64,000 bases of DNA. Origin: Streptosporangium lutulentum. Lineage in GTDB: Bacteria; Actinomycetota; Actinomycetes; Streptosporangiales; Streptosporangiaceae. Positions 45,051-54,447 of the stretch are shown here, in pieces (the stretch's first letter is position 1; the number at the start of each line of letters is the position of its first letter). The position numbers and the translations under genes were made by a program. The stretch lies in the NCBI RefSeq assembly GCF_030811455.1, contig NZ_JAUSQU010000001.1, positions 6,572,001 to 6,636,000 of the forward strand, given 5' to 3'. Under the pieces are notes generated by a model. It was not told the origin of the DNA, searched no databases, and worked only from the letters and a program-made list of their open reading frames with translations.

Positions 45051-46067
45051 TCAGTACTGCTCGGTCTCGACGTACGCATTGTCGTCGTCGTCGTAGCCGC
45101 CGCCGGCCACCGCGCTGGGGTCGAACCCGGGCGGGGAGTCCTTCAGCGCGAGCGTCATCTCGTGCAGCTTCTGCTTGACCTCTTCGATGGACTTCGCACC
45201 GAAATTCCTTATATCGAGGAGGTCCTGCTCGCTGCGGGCGACGAGCTCACCCACGGTGTGGATGCCCTCGCGCTTGAGGCAGTTGTAGGAACGAACCGTG
45301 AGGTTCAGCTCCTCGATCGGCAGCGCCAGGTCGGCGGCCAGGGCCGCGTCCGTCGGCGACGGGCCGATGTCGATGCCCTCGGCCTCGACGTTCAGCTCGC
45401 GGGCGAGACCGAACAGCTCGACGAGGGTCTTACCGGCCGAGGCCACCGCGTCGCGGGGCTTCATGCACGGCTTCGTCTCGACGTCCAGGATCAGGCGGTC
45501 GAAGTCGGTGCGCTGCTCGACACGGGTCGCCTCGACCTTGTAGGTGACCTTGAGAACCGGGGAGTAGATGGAGTCGATCGGGATGCGGCCGATCTCCTGG
45601 CCCGGCTGCTTGTTCTGCGCGGCGGAGACGTAGCCGCGGCCGCGCTCGACGGTCAGCTCCATCTCCAGCTTCGCCTTGCCGTTCAGCGTGGCGATGCGCA
45701 GCTCGGGGTTGTGCACCTCGACACCGGCCGGAGGCGCGATGTCGGCGGCGGTGACGTCGCCGGGGCCCTGCTTGCGCAGGTACATCACCACGGGCTCGTC
45801 GTGCTCGGAGGAGACGACCAGGTCCTTGAGGTTCAGGATGATGTCGGTGACATCCTCCTTGACCCCCGGCACGGTCGTGAACTCGTGCAGCACACCCTCG
45901 ATGCGGATGCTGGTCACGGCCGCGCCCGGAATGGACGACAGCAGCGTGCGCCGCAGAGAGTTGCCGATGGTGTAACCGAAGCCCGGCTCCAGCGGCTCGA
46001 TGATGAACTTGGACCGGGTCTCCTCGAGTGACTCCTCGAGGAGGGACGGGCGCTGAGCGATCAGCAT
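45051..46067 (-). CDS. rpoA: RNA polymerase alpha subunit
   Basis: A 338-aa alpha subunit. The N-terminal assembly domain (about 1-230) contains EPLEPGFGYTIGNSLRRTLL and GAAVTSIRIEGVLHEF. A linker and the C-terminal domain (about 250-320) carry the helix-hairpin-helix residues NCLKREGIHTVGELVARSE and DLLDIRNFGAKSIEEVK, which contact UP elements and activators. The short acidic tail is usual for actinobacteria. It lies between rpsD and rplQ. Confidence 0.98.
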   Translation of the reverse strand: MLIAQRPSLLEESLEETRSKFIIEPLEPGFGYTIGNSLRRTLLSSIPGAAVTSIRIEGVLHEFTTVPGVKEDVTDIILNLKDLVVSSEHDEPVVMYLRKQGPGDVTAADIAPPAGVEVHNPELRIATLNGKAKLEMELTVERGRGYVSAAQNKQPGQEIGRIPIDSIYSPVLKVTYKVEATRVEQRTDFDRLILDVETKPCMKPRDAVASAGKTLVELFGLARELNVEAEGIDIGPSPTDAALAADLALPIEELNLTVRSYNCLKREGIHTVGELVARSEQDLLDIRNFGAKSIEEVKQKLHEMTLALKDSPPGFDPSAVAGGGYDDDDNAYVETEQY

Positions 46068-46122
46068 GTGAGATCTCCCCCTGCATGGCGGCGCCCGCTA
46101 TTTGACGCCGCTCGAACAACAG

Positions 46123-46158
46123 CATAGGTGCCGTGCGGCGAACCGCACGGCACCTGTG
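46123..46158 (-). terminator. Hairpin between rpsD and rpoA
   Basis: A stem of 13 perfect pairs (46126-46138 with 46143-46155), extended by one G-U and two more pairs, with a CGAA loop on the plus strand. On the minus strand it is followed by GCTGTTGTTCG. It lies just after the rpsD stop and probably attenuates transcription between rpsD and rpoA. Confidence 0.6.
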
Positions 46159-46164
46159 GAGCTT

Positions 46165-46791
46165 CTACTTGGAGTAGAGCTCGACGATCAGCTGCTCCTG
46201 GACCTGGGTGTCAATCTGCTGACGGACCGGGAGCTGGTGAACCAGGACGCGCATGGCGTCCGGAATGACGCCCAGCCAGGCCGGGAACGTCTTGTCACCG
46301 GAGGTGGCGCGAGCCACCTCGTAGGGAAGCAGGTTGCGCGAACGCTCGCGAACCTCGACGATGTCGTGCTCGCGGACGCGGTACGAAGGAATGTCGACCT
46401 TCTTACCGTTCACCAGGATGTGTCCGTGACGGACCTGCTGGCGAGCGGCGTCGCGCGACTCGGCGAACCCGGCGCGGTAGACCACGTTGTCGAGACGGCT
46501 CTCCAGGATCTGGAGGAGGTTCTCGCCGGTCTTGCCGCCCTTGCGGTTGGCTTCCTCGTAGTAGTTGCGGAACTGCTTCTCGAGGATGCCGTAGATGCGG
46601 CGGGTCTTCTGCTTCTCACGAAGCTGGAGCTGGTACTCAGACTCCTTGGGCCGACCGCGGCCGTGCTCACCCGGCGGGTAAGGACGGATCTCGATGGGGC
46701 ACTTCGCGGACTCGCACTTCTTGCCCTTGAGGAAGAGCTTGGTCTTCTCTCGACGGCAGAGCTTGCAGTCCGCACCCGTATAACGAGCCAT
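46165..46791 (-). CDS. rpsD: 30S ribosomal protein S4 (zinc-binding form)
   Basis: A 208-aa S4. The N-terminus carries a zinc-site Cys set (CKLCRREKTKLF and KKCESAKCP, residues 9-31), the C+ type. The S4 RNA-binding domain follows (about 98-160, RLDNVVYRAGFAESRDAARQ). S4 nucleates 30S assembly and represses its own operon in several bacteria. It lies between rpsK and rpoA. Confidence 0.97.
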   Translation of the reverse strand: MARYTGADCKLCRREKTKLFLKGKKCESAKCPIEIRPYPPGEHGRGRPKESEYQLQLREKQKTRRIYGILEKQFRNYYEEANRKGGKTGENLLQILESRLDNVVYRAGFAESRDAARQQVRHGHILVNGKKVDIPSYRVREHDIVEVRERSRNLLPYEVARATSGDKTFPAWLGVIPDAMRVLVHQLPVRQQIDTQVQEQLIVELYSK

Positions 46792-46811
46792 TTTCTATCT
46801 TCTCCTGGGCG

Positions 46812-47216
46812 TCAGACGCGACGGCGCTTGGGCGGACGGCAGCCGTTGTGCGGCACGGGGGTGACGTCCTGGATGGAGCCAACCTCGAGGCCGGTCGCCT
46901 GCAGCGAACGGATCGCGGTCTCACGGCCGGAGCCGGGGCCCTTGACGAAGACGTCGACCTTGCGCATGCCGTGCTCCATGGCCCGGCGAGCGGCGTTCTC
47001 GGCGGCCATCTGCGCGGCGAACGGGGTGGACTTACGAGAGCCCTTGAACCCGACGTGGCCGGCACTGGCCCAGGAGATCACGTTCCCGTTCGGGTCGGTG
47101 ATCGAAACGATCGTGTTGTTGAACGTGCTCTTGATGTGGGCGTGCCCATGAGCGACGTTCTTCTTTTCCTTGCGACGCACCTTTTTGGGTGCGCCCTGGC
47201 GGCTCTTAGGAGGCAT
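46812..47216 (-). CDS. rpsK: 30S ribosomal protein S11
   Basis: A 134-aa S11, complete: KKNVAHGHAHIKSTFNNTIV, then SAGHVGFKGSRKSTPFAAQ, and the C-terminal PVPHNGCRPPKRRRV. It is part of the head/platform near the mRNA exit. It lies 45 nt downstream of rpsM and 20 nt upstream of rpsD. Confidence 0.97.
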   Translation of the reverse strand: MPPKSRQGAPKKVRRKEKKNVAHGHAHIKSTFNNTIVSITDPNGNVISWASAGHVGFKGSRKSTPFAAQMAAENAARRAMEHGMRKVDVFVKGPGSGRETAIRSLQATGLEVGSIQDVTPVPHNGCRPPKRRRV

Positions 47217-47261
47217 TCTTTGCCTTCACTCCTGAGGTCTTCGGTCCTGCGGCTACGCGGA

Positions 47262-47642
47262 CTACTTCTTACCGGGCTTCTTCTTACCGGCCACGGTCTT
47301 CTTCTTGCCCTTACGGGTGCGTGCGTTGGTCTGCGTACGCTGACCGTGCACGGGAAGGCCACGGCGGTGCCGAATGCCCTGGTAGCACTGAATCTCGATC
47401 TTGCGACGAATGTCGGCCTGAACTTCGCGACGGAGGTCACCCTCGATCTTGTAGTTCGCCTCGATGTAGTCACGCAGCGGCACGAGCTCTTCGTCCGTGA
47501 GCTGGTGAACTCGAAGATCACCGTTCACGCCGGTGGCCTTGAGGGTCTCCAGGGCGCGAGTGCGGCCGATTCCGAAAATGTAGGTGAGAGCGATCTCCAG
47601 CCGCTTGTCGCGGGGGAGGTCGACGCCAACCAGGCGAGCCAT
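47262..47642 (-). CDS. rpsM: 30S ribosomal protein S13
   Basis: A 126-aa S13. It starts at the ATG at 47642 (MARLVGVDLPRDKRLEIALT), preceded by AAGGAGAA; a longer open frame upstream has no family similarity. Conserved RGLPVHGQRTQTNARTRKG and a Lys-rich C-terminal tail contact the P-site tRNA. About 210 nt of spacer separate it from rpmJ. Confidence 0.96.
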   Translation of the reverse strand: MARLVGVDLPRDKRLEIALTYIFGIGRTRALETLKATGVNGDLRVHQLTDEELVPLRDYIEANYKIEGDLRREVQADIRRKIEIQCYQGIRHRRGLPVHGQRTQTNARTRKGKKKTVAGKKKPGKK

Positions 47643-47852
47643 GGTCGGGCATTCTCCTTCTTTATGGCGGAGGTCCTGCGCCTCACTTCCCCTCCCCATG
47701 CCCGGGGTGAGGGCCCCGGCCTCCGACCGGGGGTCTCCTGCGGGGTACGGCCGAAACCGCCGACGCAGGTGTGAAACGCGATTACTGTGGCGGCCCCACA
47801 TGGGTTGAGCCCGCCACTGAGAGCGGACTCCTGCAGGACCTGTTTACTGCGA

Positions 47853-47966
47853 TTAACCCTGACGCTGCTTGTGGCGCAGGTTCTCGCAGATCACCATGAC
47901 GCGACCGTGCCGGCGAATCACCTTGCACTTGTCGCACATCTTCTTGACGCTCGGCTTGACCTTCAT
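47853..47966 (-). CDS. rpmJ: 50S ribosomal protein L36
   Basis: A 37-aa protein starting MKVKPSVKKMCDKCKVIRRH and ending ENLRHKQRQG. The zinc ribbon (Cys11, Cys14, Cys27, His32) is intact, so it is the C+ form. The start ATG is at 47966. It lies 25 nt downstream of infA. Confidence 0.95.
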   Translation of the reverse strand: MKVKPSVKKMCDKCKVIRRHGRVMVICENLRHKQRQG

Positions 47967-47991
47967 AGTCTTATTTTCGTCCCTCAGACGC

Positions 47992-48213
47992 TTACTTGTA
48001 TCGGTAGACGATCCGCCCACGACTGAGGTCGTAGGGGCTCAGTTCGACGACAACCCTGTCGTCAGGAAGGATACGGATGTAGTGCATCCGCATCCGCCCG
48101 CTGATATGGGCCAGGACCTTATGGCCGTTGTCGAGCTGCACCCGGAACATCGCGTTCGGGAGCGACTCAACCACAGTGCCCTCGATCTCGATGGCGCCGT
48201 CTTTCTTGGCCAT
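47992..48213 (-). CDS. infA: Translation initiation factor IF-1
   Basis: A 73-aa OB-fold protein (MAKKDGAIEIEGTVVESLPN, FRVQLDNGHKVLAHISGRMR, DLSRGRIVYRYK) of the usual length. It binds the ribosomal A site during initiation. It is the first gene of the infA-rpmJ-rpsM-rpsK-rpsD-rpoA-rplQ group. Confidence 0.98.
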   Translation of the reverse strand: MAKKDGAIEIEGTVVESLPNAMFRVQLDNGHKVLAHISGRMRMHYIRILPDDRVVVELSPYDLSRGRIVYRYK

Positions 48214-48580
48214 GTCCCTCGCGTTTCACTGATCGGTCGTCTGAGGCATCGGAACACTAAGCAGCCGCGACCCAGCGCTTCGATGAGAGCGGCGGTTGCG
48301 AAACCGCCGACGCGCAATGGTCATAGTGAACCGAAGAGGGAGTGTACGGCACCGGGCAAGGAAATGCGAAACGCACGGCCGGCACCTTGACACAACCGCT
48401 ACTCAGGATACCGCAGATCCAGGGCAGGACACGCAACGCGGCATGACGCACGAATAACCGTGCGCTCATTGTAAGCACATCCCGCCTGGTCGAGGCCACC
48501 GACACGGGCCACCGACACGGCGGCAGACCCATGCCGGCGACACCCCGGCGTAACGCGAAGAAGCCCCCGGCGGCCTGACG
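48214..48580. promoter_or_regulatory. infA upstream region
   Basis: About 370 nt with no credible gene. It contains an 8-bp hairpin with a 4-nt loop (48290-48309) in the infA leader and a weak minus-strand -10 candidate TACACT (48341-48346) without a good -35. It most likely carries the promoter of the alpha-type operon, but no site is certain. Confidence 0.35.
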
Positions 48581-49005
48581 TCAGGAGACTTCCTTGATCG
48601 GCTTCTCCTTGATCGAGATTTCCCCGCCGGGGAACCTCGATCGGCCTTCCCCGAAAGGCACGACACGGCCTTTGGAAGGTGCCGCCCCGGCGGGCACTCC
48701 CGCGCGAGCCTTCACCCCCGGCCTGAGGGCCGCGGCACCGGCTCGTGTTCGGGTAGCCCTTGACGTGGGAGCGGTCACCGACGTTCTCGCCGCGGCCGAC
48801 CCCCGAGCGGTACGGGCCGAAAGAAGTGCGTGAAGCTCTGGACCCGCTGCGCGGCGGGCGAGGCGGTCAAGGTTCCGGCGGCCGAGGTGGTCGAGGCGGT
48901 CGAGATTCCGGCGGTCGAGGCCGTGGCGGCGGGGGCCGCGGCCATGCCGGCGACGAGCGCACCGGCCAGGGAGGTGCCCGCGAGAAGAGTGCGAGCCTTG
49001 CTCAT
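48581..49005 (-). pseudogene. Frameshifted small secreted protein gene
   Basis: The reading starts at the ATG at 49005 (GGGAGG close upstream) with a clear signal peptide, MSKARTLLAGTSLAGALVAG then MAAAPAATASTA, and runs to VQSFTHFF. There (about 48815-48826, TTCTTTCGG on the minus strand) the strong third-position GC signal jumps to another frame reading GPYRSGVGRGENVGDRSHV. A second jump is needed to reach the frame that ends GGEISIKEKPIKEVS and stops at 48581. Taken literally, only a 76-aa peptide (48775-49005) is made. It is a decayed gene, or one carrying sequencing indels. No function was recognised. Confidence 0.5.
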
Positions 49006-49133
49006 TTCCTCCCGGGTGGGGGCGTCCTGCCGTTTTCCTCCTGGGCGGGGGGCGTCCTGCCGTTCGGACACCGTTCACGTCAGGAAGGAACAGCCCGCCC
49101 GTCCACGGAGGAACGCCCACTCAGCGCGCACCG

Positions 49134-49586
49134 TTACGGGTTGCGCTTCTTGCCGAGGCTCGCCGCCAGCGTGGCGAGCAGCAACATCGCTCCCCAGGGA
49201 CCCATCACCCACAGCGGCCACGGATAGGTGAAGTCGAGACCGTCGGCCACACCGACGATGAGCCAGACCACCCAGTTGATGGCGCTGGTCACCGCCCAGA
49301 CGGCCCAGATGTGCCTCAGCGCTCCATCGCTCGCCCGCCCTCTGTCGGGGCGTCCACCGCGCTCTGAGGGGCGGGCAAGGGCATTGGACAGTCCCTGCAG
49401 GTCGACGTCGGGAAGGTCGGAGGTGAGCGTGGCGAGCTCGCCGTACGTCTTGCTCGTGTAGAGCTGGTCCAACCGCTCGTCGAACTCCTCGCCGGTGAGC
49501 CGGCCCTGCGCGTAGTGCTCCCGCAGGACCGAGGCGACCCTGTCGCGATCTCCGTCCGAGGCCCGCATGTTCGGGCTAGCCGCCAT
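49134..49586 (-). CDS. DUF1707 protein with C-terminal two-helix membrane region
   Basis: About 150 aa. The N-terminal DUF1707 domain (residues 6-60) reads MRASDGDRDRVASVLREHYA, RLTGEEFDERLDQLY, and ends at LPDVD. A polar linker follows, then two hydrophobic segments (HIWAVWAVTSAINWVVWLIV and PLWVMGPWGAMLLLATLAA) with an aromatic-rich turn. DUF1707 is a frequent, poorly understood actinobacterial domain. The start is uncertain: the ATG at 49586 or the ATG 15 nt downstream (49571). It stands alone between the secreted-protein relic and map. Confidence 0.8.
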   Translation of the reverse strand: MAASPNMRASDGDRDRVASVLREHYAQGRLTGEEFDERLDQLYTSKTYGELATLTSDLPDVDLQGLSNALARPSERGGRPDRGRASDGALRHIWAVWAVTSAINWVVWLIVGVADGLDFTYPWPLWVMGPWGAMLLLATLAASLGKKRNP

Positions 49587-49632
49587 CGTCAACCACACAT
49601 CCACTCACCGCTGGACAGTGTTACCGGGCTTG

Positions 49633-50460
49633 CTAGGTCGACGGCCCACGATCTTTCGACAGGTCGGCAAGCCTCTCCGCCCCGCCGTCGAGGGCGGTCA
49701 GTACCCAAGGTCCATTATGTGTCACCGCGACGCTGTGTTCGAAATGCGCCGAGGACTTGCCGTCGACGGTGATGACGGTCCAGTCGTCGGCCAGCACCTT
49801 GGTCCTGTCCGTGCCGAGGTTCACCATCGGCTCGACGGCGAAGCACATGCCCGGCTCGAAGCGCGGCCCGCGGCCCGGCTTTCCGTGGTTGGCGACCCAG
49901 GGGTCCATGTGCATCTCGGTACCGATGCCGTGCCCGCCGTACTCCTGCGGAATGCCGTAACGGCCCTGGGAACGGACGTACTTCTCCACCTCGTGGCCGA
50001 TGTCGGACAGCTGGCGGCCCACGGTGAGCGTGGCGATGCCGCGCCACATGGCCTCCTCGGTGACCCGCATCAGCTCGGTCAGCTTGGGATCGACCTCACC
50101 GACCGGGACCGTGATCGCCGCGTCGCCGTGCCAGCCCTCCAGAATGGCGCCGCAGTCGATGGAGATGATGTCGCCCTCCTGCAGAGCCCGCCGATCGGTC
50201 GGGATTCCGTGGACGACCTCGTTGTTCACCGACGCGCAGATCGTCGCCGGAAAGCCCTGGTACCCCTTGAAGGAGGGGATCGCGCCCTCGTCCCTGATGG
50301 CCTTCTCCGCGATCCCGTCGAGATCCAGCGGGGTCATGCCGGGCCGCACGCTCTCCCGGAGCAGTTGCAGGGTCCGGCCGACCACCAGGCCCGCCGCCCG
50401 CATCTTTTCCAGTTGTTCAGGCGTTTTTATCTGGATTCCATGCTTGTTCTTCTTGAACAC
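49633..50460 (-). CDS. map: Type I methionine aminopeptidase
   Basis: Removes the initiator methionine from nascent proteins. A 275-aa metalloprotease with the metal ligands in DCGAILEGWHGDAAIT, HGIGTEMHMDP and the EPM motif. The start is the GTG at 50460 (MFKKNKHGIQIKTPEQLEKM), since AGGGGG lies 7 nt upstream; the GTG two codons earlier would have no spacing. It lies 118 nt downstream of adk in the classical secY-adk-map order. Confidence 0.96.
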   Translation of the reverse strand: MFKKNKHGIQIKTPEQLEKMRAAGLVVGRTLQLLRESVRPGMTPLDLDGIAEKAIRDEGAIPSFKGYQGFPATICASVNNEVVHGIPTDRRALQEGDIISIDCGAILEGWHGDAAITVPVGEVDPKLTELMRVTEEAMWRGIATLTVGRQLSDIGHEVEKYVRSQGRYGIPQEYGGHGIGTEMHMDPWVANHGKPGRGPRFEPGMCFAVEPMVNLGTDRTKVLADDWTVITVDGKSSAHFEHSVAVTHNGPWVLTALDGGAERLADLSKDRGPST

Positions 50461-50578
50461 GTGCACACCCCCTGGGGTGGTTCAACGGGCGATCGGGGAG
50501 CCCAATTCCCCCGATTCTGCCCTAAACGACAGCACGCCACCCATGGGAATCCATGGATGGCGTACCGGACGAATATCT

Positions 50579-51229
50579 CTAATCGACGAAGGGGCTCAGA
50601 GCCTCCATCGCACGCTGGGTGACCTCTTCCACCGGACCGGTCGCATCCACGCCGACCAGAATGCCCTCGTCGGCGTAGAAGGACACCAGCGGGGCGGTCT
50701 GCTCCTGGTAGACCTCCAGCCGATGCCGGACCGTCTGCTCCTTGTCGTCGTCCCGCTGGTAAAGCCGCCCGTTGCAGGCGTCGCAGACGTCGTCCTTCTT
50801 GTCATCGAAATCGACGTGCCAGATGCGGCCGCACTGGCTGCAGGTACGGCGACCCGCCAGCCGGCGGACGACCTCCTCGTCGTCGACCACGAGTTCCAGG
50901 ACGACGTCCAGACCGACTCCGAACTCGGCGAGCATCTTCTTCAGGATCTCGGCCTGGGGCACGTTCCTGGGGAAGCCGTCGAGCAGGAAACCGTCCTGCG
51001 CGTCGCTCTCCGAAAGGCGGTCACGGACCATCGCGATGGTGACCTCGTCGGGTACGAGGTCGCCGCGGTCCATGTATTCCTTGGCAAGCTTGCCGAGCTC
51101 CGTGCCGCCCGAAACATTGGCGCGGAAGATGTCACCTGTCGAGATCTTCGGGATGGACAGGTTCGATGCGACGAACTGGGCTTGTGTCCCCTTACCCGCT
51201 CCGGGGGGCCCGACCAGGACGAGACGCAC
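50579..51229 (-). CDS. adk: Adenylate kinase
   Basis: Interconverts ATP, ADP and AMP. A 216-aa long-form enzyme with the P-loop GPPGAGKGT at residues 7-15, DGFLLDGFPRNVPQAE, and a LID domain holding four cysteines (CSQCGRIW and CDACNG) that can bind zinc. The GTG start overlaps the secY TAG stop by one base (TAGTG), indicating translational coupling. Confidence 0.97.
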   Translation of the reverse strand: MRLVLVGPPGAGKGTQAQFVASNLSIPKISTGDIFRANVSGGTELGKLAKEYMDRGDLVPDEVTIAMVRDRLSESDAQDGFLLDGFPRNVPQAEILKKMLAEFGVGLDVVLELVVDDEEVVRRLAGRRTCSQCGRIWHVDFDDKKDDVCDACNGRLYQRDDDKEQTVRHRLEVYQEQTAPLVSFYADEGILVGVDATGPVEEVTQRAMEALSPFVD

Positions 51230-52548
51230 TATTTCAGGAAGCCTTCGTAGTTGCGCTGCTGAAGCTGGCTCTCGATCTGCTTCACGGTGTCAAGACCGAC
51301 ACCAACCATGATCAGAATGCTCGTCCCTCCGAACGGGAAGTTCTGACTCGCACCGACGAGCGCCAACGCGACGATCGGCACCATGGAGATCAGGCCCAGA
51401 TACAGCGCGCCAGGAGCGGTGAGTCGCGTGAGCACAAAGTTCAAGTACTCAGCCGTCGGCCGGCCCGGGCGGATACCCGGGATGAACCCACCGTACTTCT
51501 TCATGTTGTCCGCGACTTCAACGGGGTTGAAGGTAATGGACACATAGAAGTAAGTGAAGAAGACGATCAGCAGGAAGAAAGTGATCATGTAGGTCGGGGT
51601 GGTGCCGCCTCCACCGAACTCCTGCGAGATCCACTGGATGATCGGGTTCGGCGTTTCCTGGGCGTTGCTGAAGAGCGACGTGACCAGTTGCGGGAGGTAC
51701 AGCAACGAGGAGGCGAAGATGACCGGGATGATGCCGGCCTGGTTCACCTTCAACGGGATGTAGGTCGAGGTGCCGCCGTACATTCGGCGTCCGACCATCC
51801 GCTTGGCGTACTGCACCGGGATCCGTCGCTGAGCCTGCTCGACCATGACCACCAGGGCGATCATCGCGATACCGGTCACCATGACCACGGCGAAGACGAA
51901 CACGCCCTTGGTCTGGGCGATGGTCACCAGCTCGGCCGGGAAGACCGCGATGACCTGGGTGAAGATCAGGATGGACATGCCGTTGCCGACGCCGCGGTCG
52001 GTGACGAGCTCGCCCAGCCACATGATGACGGCGGTTCCGGCGGTCATCGTCAAAACCATCACGGTGATGGAGAAGACGCTGTCCTTGTCGAGAAGAATGT
52101 CTTCACGACACTGGGGGAACAGCTGTCCGCTGCGAGCCAGGGCGATGAAGGCGGTCGACTGGAGAACGGCCAGACCGACCGTCAGGTAACGCGTGTACTG
52201 CGTGATCTTGGTCTGACCGGCCTGGCCCTCCTTCTTGAGGGCCTCCAGACGCGGGATGACCACGACCAGGAGCTGAAGGATGATGCTCGCGGTGATGTAC
52301 GGCATGATGCCGAGCGCGAACACTGAAAGTTTCAGCAGGGCGCCGCCGCTGAACAGCTGCACCATTCCATAGATGTTGCCACTGGATCCGGCCTGCGCCT
52401 GAGTGAGACAGCGGCTGATGTTCTCGGTATGTACACCCGGGGTCGGGAAAACCGACCCAAGTCGGAACAGCGCGATGATGCCCAAAGTGAAGAGCAACTT
52501 CTTACGCAGGTCCGGCGTACGGAACGCTCGGGTAAACGCGGTCAGCAC
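51229..52548 (-). CDS. secY: Protein translocase subunit SecY
   Basis: The 439-aa channel subunit of the Sec translocon with ten hydrophobic segments. Signatures are FRLGSVFPTPGV in the first helix, GIMPYITASIILQLL in helix two and GIRPGRPTAEYLNFVLTRLT near helix eight or nine. It exports the signal-peptide proteins encoded elsewhere in this window. It lies downstream of rplO with a hairpin-containing spacer and overlaps adk by one base. Confidence 0.97.
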   Translation of the reverse strand: MLTAFTRAFRTPDLRKKLLFTLGIIALFRLGSVFPTPGVHTENISRCLTQAQAGSSGNIYGMVQLFSGGALLKLSVFALGIMPYITASIILQLLVVVIPRLEALKKEGQAGQTKITQYTRYLTVGLAVLQSTAFIALARSGQLFPQCREDILLDKDSVFSITVMVLTMTAGTAVIMWLGELVTDRGVGNGMSILIFTQVIAVFPAELVTIAQTKGVFVFAVVMVTGIAMIALVVMVEQAQRRIPVQYAKRMVGRRMYGGTSTYIPLKVNQAGIIPVIFASSLLYLPQLVTSLFSNAQETPNPIIQWISQEFGGGGTTPTYMITFFLLIVFFTYFYVSITFNPVEVADNMKKYGGFIPGIRPGRPTAEYLNFVLTRLTAPGALYLGLISMVPIVALALVGASQNFPFGGTSILIMVGVGLDTVKQIESQLQQRNYEGFLK

Positions 52549-52681
52549 GGTCCCTCCTGCGCGCCTAAAAGGCGAGGTCGGTCAGCGATGGTGCGGGGGT
52601 AATCCATCTTTGCCATCTCAAGTCAGCGAACCCAAGGAAATGAGTCGAGGCCCACTGTCCAGCGAACTCTAACGCACTACG

Positions 52682-52712
52682 GGCGCGGAGGCCCATTATG
52701 AGCCTCCGCGCC
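52682..52712 (-). terminator. Hairpin between rplO and secY
   Basis: GGCGCGGAGGC (52682-52692) is perfectly complementary to 52702-52712 around a 9-nt loop. It lies 12 nt after the rplO stop on the minus strand, without a T-run. Possibly an attenuator that lowers secY expression relative to ribosomal genes. The remaining spacer to secY (52549-52681) shows nothing else. Confidence 0.5.
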
Positions 52713-52724
52713 GCGTGGTGATAC

Positions 52725-53180
52725 CTACAGCTCGGAGACGGAGCCCCCGGCAGCAGCGATCTTCTCCTTGGCACTCTTGGAGAAGGCGTGCGCCTGCACG
52801 TTCAACGCCACAGAGATGTCGCCGGTTCCCAGAACCTTGACAAGCTGGTTCTTGCGAACGGCGCCGTTGGCGACCAGCGTCTCGACGGTGACGTCCCCAC
52901 CCTCGGGGAACAGCTCGCCGAGCCTGTCCAGGTTGACGACCTGGTAGGTCGTCTTGAACAGGGCGTTGGAGAAGCCCTTGAACTTGGGCAGGCGCCGCTG
53001 CAGCGGAACCTGACCACCCTCGAAGCCGAGAGGAACCTTGTTTCTGGCCCTCGTGCCCTTGGTGCCACGACCGGAGGTCTTGCCCTTGGACGCCTCGCCA
53101 CGGCCCTTACGGACCTTGGACTTGTTGGCGCCGGGAGCCGGCCGCAGGTGGTGGATACGGAGCGGAGTGTTCTCTGCCAT
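52725..53180 (-). CDS. rplO: 50S ribosomal protein L15
   Basis: A 151-aa L15 starting at the ATG at 53180 (MAENTPLRIHHLRPAPGANK). It has the Gly/Arg-rich segment GRGEASKGKTSGRGTKGTRA and a C-terminal globular part ending AAGGSVSEL. The upstream rpmD TGA is separated from its ATG by one base, so they are coupled. Confidence 0.97.
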   Translation of the reverse strand: MAENTPLRIHHLRPAPGANKSKVRKGRGEASKGKTSGRGTKGTRARNKVPLGFEGGQVPLQRRLPKFKGFSNALFKTTYQVVNLDRLGELFPEGGDVTVETLVANGAVRKNQLVKVLGTGDISVALNVQAHAFSKSAKEKIAAAGGSVSEL

Positions 53181-53181
53181 G

Positions 53182-53364
53182 TCAGTCGACCTCTTCCACG
53201 GTGACAAGGTGCGTCACCACGGTGACCATGCCACGGATCTCCGGGCGGTCCTCCTTGACGACGACATCGCCGATTCGCTTCAGACCGAGCGAACGCAGCG
53301 AGTCGCGCTGGTTCTGCTTGCCGCCGATCTTCGAACGGACCTGGGTAATCTTCAGACGCGCCAT
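53182..53364 (-). CDS. rpmD: 50S ribosomal protein L30
   Basis: A 60-aa bacterial L30 (MARLKITQVRSKIGGKQNQR, LKRIGDVVVKEDRPEIRGM). The length is typical. It is three bases downstream of rpsE and one base upstream of rplO. Confidence 0.96.
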   Translation of the reverse strand: MARLKITQVRSKIGGKQNQRDSLRSLGLKRIGDVVVKEDRPEIRGMVTVVTHLVTVEEVD

Positions 53365-53367
53365 CGA

Positions 53368-54000
<633 letters not shown>

Positions 54001-54061
54001 TAGTGGTTCCTCTTCTCACTCGTATAACGGGCCATCGGTTGCGATCCACGGGAGGGAGTCA

Positions 54062-54445
54062 TCAGAACTCCAGCCCGCCTTCGCGGGCGCTGTCCGCGAG
54101 GGCCGCGATACGGCCCGCGTAGCGGTTTCCACCGCGGTCGAACACCACCGCGGTGATCCCGGCTGCCTTGGCCCGCTGAGCGAGAAGCTCGCCGACCTGC
54201 TTCGCCTTGTCGGTCTTGGCGCCCTCGGCCGTACGGAGGGAGGCGTCCATGGTGGAAGCGCTCACCAGCGTGTGGCCCTGGGCGTCGTCGACGATCTGGA
54301 CGAAGAGGTGCCTCGTGGAGCGGTTGACGACCAAACGCGGACGCGTGGCCGTGCCAACAACCTTCTTGCGGACTCGGCCGTGGCGGCGGGCCCGCGAGAC
54401 GGCGCGGGCGGCCGTGTGCTTGCCGAACGCAGTCTTGCCAGCCAT
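54062..54445 (-). CDS. rplR: 50S ribosomal protein L18
   Basis: A 127-aa 5S-rRNA-binding L18: RHGRVRKKVVGTATRPRLVV, FVQIVDDAQGHTLVSASTM and the end GRIAALADSAREGGLEF. The length is usual. It lies two bases after the rplF stop. Confidence 0.97.
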   Translation of the reverse strand: MAGKTAFGKHTAARAVSRARRHGRVRKKVVGTATRPRLVVNRSTRHLFVQIVDDAQGHTLVSASTMDASLRTAEGAKTDKAKQVGELLAQRAKAAGITAVVFDRGGNRYAGRIAALADSAREGGLEF

Positions 54446-54447
54446 GC

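Noticed and set aside
48389..48411. Plus-strand TTGACA near the infA region as a promoter
   Set aside because: No -10 at suitable spacing and no plus-strand gene downstream.
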